A DNA stretch of 20,815 bases from an uncultured Opitutia bacterium (GTDB lineage: Bacteria; Verrucomicrobiota; Verrucomicrobiia; Opitutales; UBA953). The DNA lies in the NCBI GenBank assembly GCA_903868455.1, contig CAIPVK010000086.1:1-20815 (forward strand), written 5' to 3'. Shown here one piece after another: positions 18,464 through 20,815 of this stretch (positions within the stretch are counted from its first letter, which is position 1; every line of letters starts with the position of its first letter). The position numbers were made by a program, and so were the translations under genes. The notes beneath the pieces are model-generated. The model had not been told where the DNA came from. It saw nothing but the letters and a program-made list of their open reading frames with translations, and searched no databases.

Positions 18464-19822
18464 ATGACCACCCTCTCCACCCACACCAACCTCTGGGAAT
18501 CCGTCAAGGCGGAGCTCCGCACCGCCGTCTCCGGCGCCGATTTCGAGAGCTGGTTCGCCAACATCCAGCCGGTGGGCATCGAGGGCGACACGCTCGTCCT
18601 GCGCGCCCCGTCCGTCCTGGCCGAGGCCTGGGTGAACAGCAACTTCGGCGACCTCCTCCGCCGCCAGGTCACGCTCGCCGCCGGCCGGAGCATGTCCTAC
18701 CGCCTCGCCGCCCCCACGGAGCGCGAGGCCGCGCCCGCCCCCGCGCCCGTCGCCGCCCCCCGCTCCCGCGTGGCCGCGCCCAAGCCCCCGGCGATCAAGG
18801 CGACCAACACCTTCGACAACTTCATCGTCGGCAACGAGAACGAGATGGCGCACGGCGCCGCCCTCGCCGTGGCGAAGGAGCCCGGCCACAACTACAACCC
18901 GCTCTTCATCTACGGCCCCACCGGCCTGGGGAAGACCCACCTGATGCACGCGGTGGCCCACAGCCTGTTCGCCCGCAACCCGCAGGCCCGCATCGCCTAC
19001 GTCACCTCGGAGACCTTCACCAACGAGTTCATCCAGGCCCTGCAGACCAACAGCGTCTCGCAGTTCCGCCGCCGCTATCGCGAGCTCGACCTCCTGCTCA
19101 TCGACGACATCCAGTTCCTCGCCGGCAAGGAGTCGACCCAGGAGGAGTTCTTCCACACCTTCAACGAGCTCCACAACAGCCACAAGCAGGTCGTCCTCAC
19201 CAGCGACCGCCCGGCCAACGAGATCGCCCGCCTGCAGGAGCGCCTCGTCTCGCGCTTCCAGTGGGGGATGGTCGCCTCCATCGCCGCCCCCGGCCTCGAG
19301 ACCCGCATCGCCATCCTCCGCCGCAAGGCCCAGGACCGCGGCCTGGACCTCGCCCCGGAGATCGCCGAGTTCATCGGCAGCCGCATCGCCCGCAACGTCC
19401 GCAACCTCGAGGGCGCCGTCACCCGCATCGAGGGCTACCTCCGGATGTCGCCCAACCGCCGCGTCCTGGACATCCAGGCCGTCGAGCGCCTGCTGCACGA
19501 CATCCTCGTCGAGGAGGCGAGCCACACCCTCACCGTCGAGATGATCCAGCGCAGCGTCGCGGAGCACTACCGCATCCAGCTGTCGGACATGACCTCGAAG
19601 CGCCGGATGCAGGCCATCGCCTTCCCCCGCCAGGTCGCCATGTACCTGAGCACCCAGCTGACCGGCCTCTCCCTCGTCGCCATCGGCCAGGCCTTCGGCG
19701 GGCGCGACCACGGCACCGTCATCCACGCCCGCAAGACCGTCGGGAACCAGTGCGAGGTGGACGCCAACGTCCGCCGCTCGGTCGAGTTCCTGAAATCGCA
19801 ACTTTCGTCCAACCGCGGCTAA
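18464..19822 (+). CDS. dnaA: Chromosomal replication initiator protein DnaA
   Basis: DnaA binds oriC and opens the duplex. The product is 452 aa from the ATG at 18464, with no obvious Shine-Dalgarno. Domain I (1-80) has LWESVKAEL and FESWFANIQPV. Domain II is short, Ala/Pro-rich (about 85-112). Domain III begins NTFDNFIVGNENEMAHGAA, with Walker A GPTGLGKTH (151-159) and Walker B LLLIDDIQF (about 210-218), then LTSDRP and RLVSRFQWGMVA. Domain IV has MTSKRRMQAIAFPRQVAMYL and the signature IGQAFGGRDHGTVIHAR (407-423). In the signature the residue after His is Gly instead of the Thr seen in E. coli and B. subtilis (GRDHTTV). A perfect terminator follows and dnaN is absent downstream. Confidence 0.98.
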   Translation: MTTLSTHTNLWESVKAELRTAVSGADFESWFANIQPVGIEGDTLVLRAPSVLAEAWVNSNFGDLLRRQVTLAAGRSMSYRLAAPTEREAAPAPAPVAAPRSRVAAPKPPAIKATNTFDNFIVGNENEMAHGAALAVAKEPGHNYNPLFIYGPTGLGKTHLMHAVAHSLFARNPQARIAYVTSETFTNEFIQALQTNSVSQFRRRYRELDLLLIDDIQFLAGKESTQEEFFHTFNELHNSHKQVVLTSDRPANEIARLQERLVSRFQWGMVASIAAPGLETRIAILRRKAQDRGLDLAPEIAEFIGSRIARNVRNLEGAVTRIEGYLRMSPNRRVLDIQAVERLLHDILVEEASHTLTVEMIQRSVAEHYRIQLSDMTSKRRMQAIAFPRQVAMYLSTQLTGLSLVAIGQAFGGRDHGTVIHARKTVGNQCEVDANVRRSVEFLKSQLSSNRG

Positions 19823-19849
19823 CCCCGGGTGTTTGACGTTTAGGGATCC

Positions 19850-19882
19850 GGAGCCCCGCCGAGTGGCGGGGCTCCTTTATTT
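19850..19882 (+). terminator. Rho-independent terminator of dnaA
   Basis: A perfect 11-bp stem GGAGCCCCGCC/GGCGGGGCTCC (19850-19860 with 19865-19875), loop GAGT, is followed by TTTATTT. It starts 28 nt after the dnaA stop and should end the dnaA transcript. Confidence 0.95.
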
Positions 19883-19885
19883 GGT

Positions 19886-20030
19886 GGGGGATTAAATGGA
19901 TGAAGGGATGAAATGATGAAGGAATGGGTGTGTCGGCTGGGTTCAGGGAATCAGGCATGCTCCTTCCGTCCCTTCATCCCTTAAATCCCTTCATCCCCTC
20001 GATCTCTTCATCTCTTCAATCCCTTGCTCC
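19886..20030. repeat. Simple-sequence inverted repeat (GGATGAAGGGAT / ATCCCTTCATCC)
   Basis: The left arm (about 19886-19928) is a purine-rich run of GGATGAA and GATGAA words; the right arm (about 19960-20030) is a pyrimidine-rich run of CTTCATCCC words. GGATGAAGGGAT at 19898-19909 is the exact complement of ATCCCTTCATCC at 19985-19996. CCCTTCATCCC occurs at 19970-19980 and again at 19987-19997 (17-nt period), then decays into TCTTCATC and TTCAATCCC copies. The stretch is far poorer in GC than the rest of the window and lies between convergent dnaA and the glycoside hydrolase gene. Confidence 0.8.
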
Positions 20031-20036
20031 CTAAAC

Positions 20037-20815
20037 TCACTTCCCCGCCAAGTCATGCCAGCTGCGGGCCTTGAAGGCCTCGCGCCAGTCGCGACAGTCC
20101 TTGGGAATGCTCGCGCGGAACTCGTGGCGCTCGCCCGGCAGCAGGTCGATCATGCCGTCGCGCGCCCAGGCGTTCGCACGCGTGGGCTCGAGGCAGAGGC
20201 CGACCACCACGCCCTCGGCCTTCACCGTGAGGAGGTGGGTGACGGCGAATTCGCCCTTCGCGGGAGGCTCGCTGCCGATGGAGTAGGCGGACCTACCCAG
20301 CCGGGGGTCGTCGGGCAGGAAGAGGGCGGGCAGGGGGCGGATGACGCGATGGGGCCCGTTCTCGGCGACCGCGTAGGCGGCTCCCGGGGGGAAGGCGGCG
20401 CGAAGCGGGCCAGCCCCTTGCTGGAGTGCGAGGACCTTGCCGCCGGCGTCGAGGATACGCAGCGAGAGGTCGAGCGCCTTGCCCGTCGCCTGGGCCGTCG
20501 CGGCGGCGCCCTCGAAGGCGAGGCGCACGCCCTCGGGCGCGTTCGCGCGACGGGCGATGAAATAGGCGGGCTTCTCCGCGCCCTCGGAGTCGCGCAGGGA
20601 CGATGTCGCGCCGGGCCAGCCATCGTTCAGGTGCCAAAGGACATAGCCCTCCTCGGGGCCGCGGGCCCGGACGCGATCCAGTTGCAGGCGCAGGTCCTCG
20701 GCCTGGATCCAGCGGCTGGCGAAGCCGAGCAGTTCCTCGCCCGGGTTGCGGAGGCCGGCCTCGCCCACTCGGCGCCCGAGCTCGAGCTCGCCCCCGCGCC
20801 CCTCGGGCCAACGGA
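20037..20815 (-). CDS. Glycoside hydrolase family 2-like enzyme, C-terminal part (cut by window edge)
   Basis: About 258 codons are visible, ending at the TGA at 20037 and open to the right edge; the start lies outside. The best marker is EEGYVLWHLNDGWPGATSSLRD followed by KPAYFIARRA, given here in part because it is longer than the allowed run: YVLWHLNDGWPG and SEGAEKPAYF. This matches the end of the (beta/alpha)8 barrel in GH2 beta-mannosidase and exo-glucosaminidase-like proteins (WQLNDCWPxxSW...KALHY). Two or more beta-sandwich segments follow, as in these multi-domain enzymes. The catalytic acid and nucleophile Glu residues should lie upstream and are not visible. An apparent start at 20768 is an internal GTG, not the gene start. 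It is convergent with dnaA. Confidence 0.75.
   Translation of the reverse strand, partial: RWPEGRGGELELGRRVGEAGLRNPGEELLGFASRWIQAEDLRLQLDRVRARGPEEGYVLWHLNDGWPGATSSLRDSEGAEKPAYFIARRANAPEGVRLAFEGAAATAQATGKALDLSLRILDAGGKVLALQQGAGPLRAAFPPGAAYAVAENGPHRVIRPLPALFLPDDPRLGRSAYSIGSEPPAKGEFAVTHLLTVKAEGVVVGLCLEPTRANAWARDGMIDLLPGERHEFRASIPKDCRDWREAFKARSWHDLAGK

Noticed and set aside
19886..20030. CRISPR-like array from repeated TTCATCCC words
   Set aside because: The unit is only 7-11 nt, spacing is irregular, there are no unique spacers of constant length, and no cas genes are present.

Overview
The window is a high-GC, gene-dense stretch of bacterial core chromosome. It carries sixteen genes, two of them cut by the window edges, and a probable replication origin. 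I see no phage, transposon, CRISPR array, tRNA or rRNA gene. Several traits suggest Verrucomicrobiota, perhaps the Opitutales: a DnaG primase that lacks most of its usual zinc ligands and has EGQLD in its TOPRIM motif, a threonyl-tRNA synthetase without a TGS domain, a Lys/Pro/Ala-rich tail on RpoD, and few Shine-Dalgarno sequences. This placement is inference from family knowledge, not from a search.

Left part (1-4862, minus strand): cysS, dnaG and rpoD lie head to tail. The dnaG-rpoD pair is the conserved core of the macromolecular-synthesis operon. rpoD runs off the left edge after region 2 and the start of region 3. A 303-bp intergenic region with a purine-rich and a pyrimidine-rich arm in inverted orientation separates cysS from the divergent SIMPL-domain gene.

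Middle part (5166-12441): a membrane-anchored SIMPL (DUF541) protein and thrS are followed by a strong terminator. A minus-strand exported redoxin comes next. Then comes a tightly overlapping plus-strand unit of serine acetyltransferase (cysE), a soluble GAF-GAF histidine kinase without a response regulator, and a small SAM methyltransferase. This unit ends convergently, overlapping by 11 bp the end of a minus-strand DedA membrane protein.

Right part (12516-20815): glnD (PII uridylyltransferase), msrA (predicted lipoprotein), rarA and dusB form a close plus-strand run; the last three overlap by 4 nt each. A 310-bp gap with DnaA-box matches precedes dnaA and is the likely oriC. dnaA ends at a textbook terminator and is not followed by dnaN. 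After a simple-sequence inverted repeat, the C-terminal part of a GH2 glycoside hydrolase (minus strand) runs off the right edge.

Functionally the window joins replication initiation and priming (dnaA, dnaG, rarA), transcription (rpoD), translation (cysS, thrS, dusB), nitrogen and sulfur metabolism (glnD, cysE) and redox repair (msrA, redoxin). I found no convincing new multi-gene system. The most notable items are the altered primase zinc site, the ThrRS architecture, the origin region and the strand-asymmetric inverted repeats.
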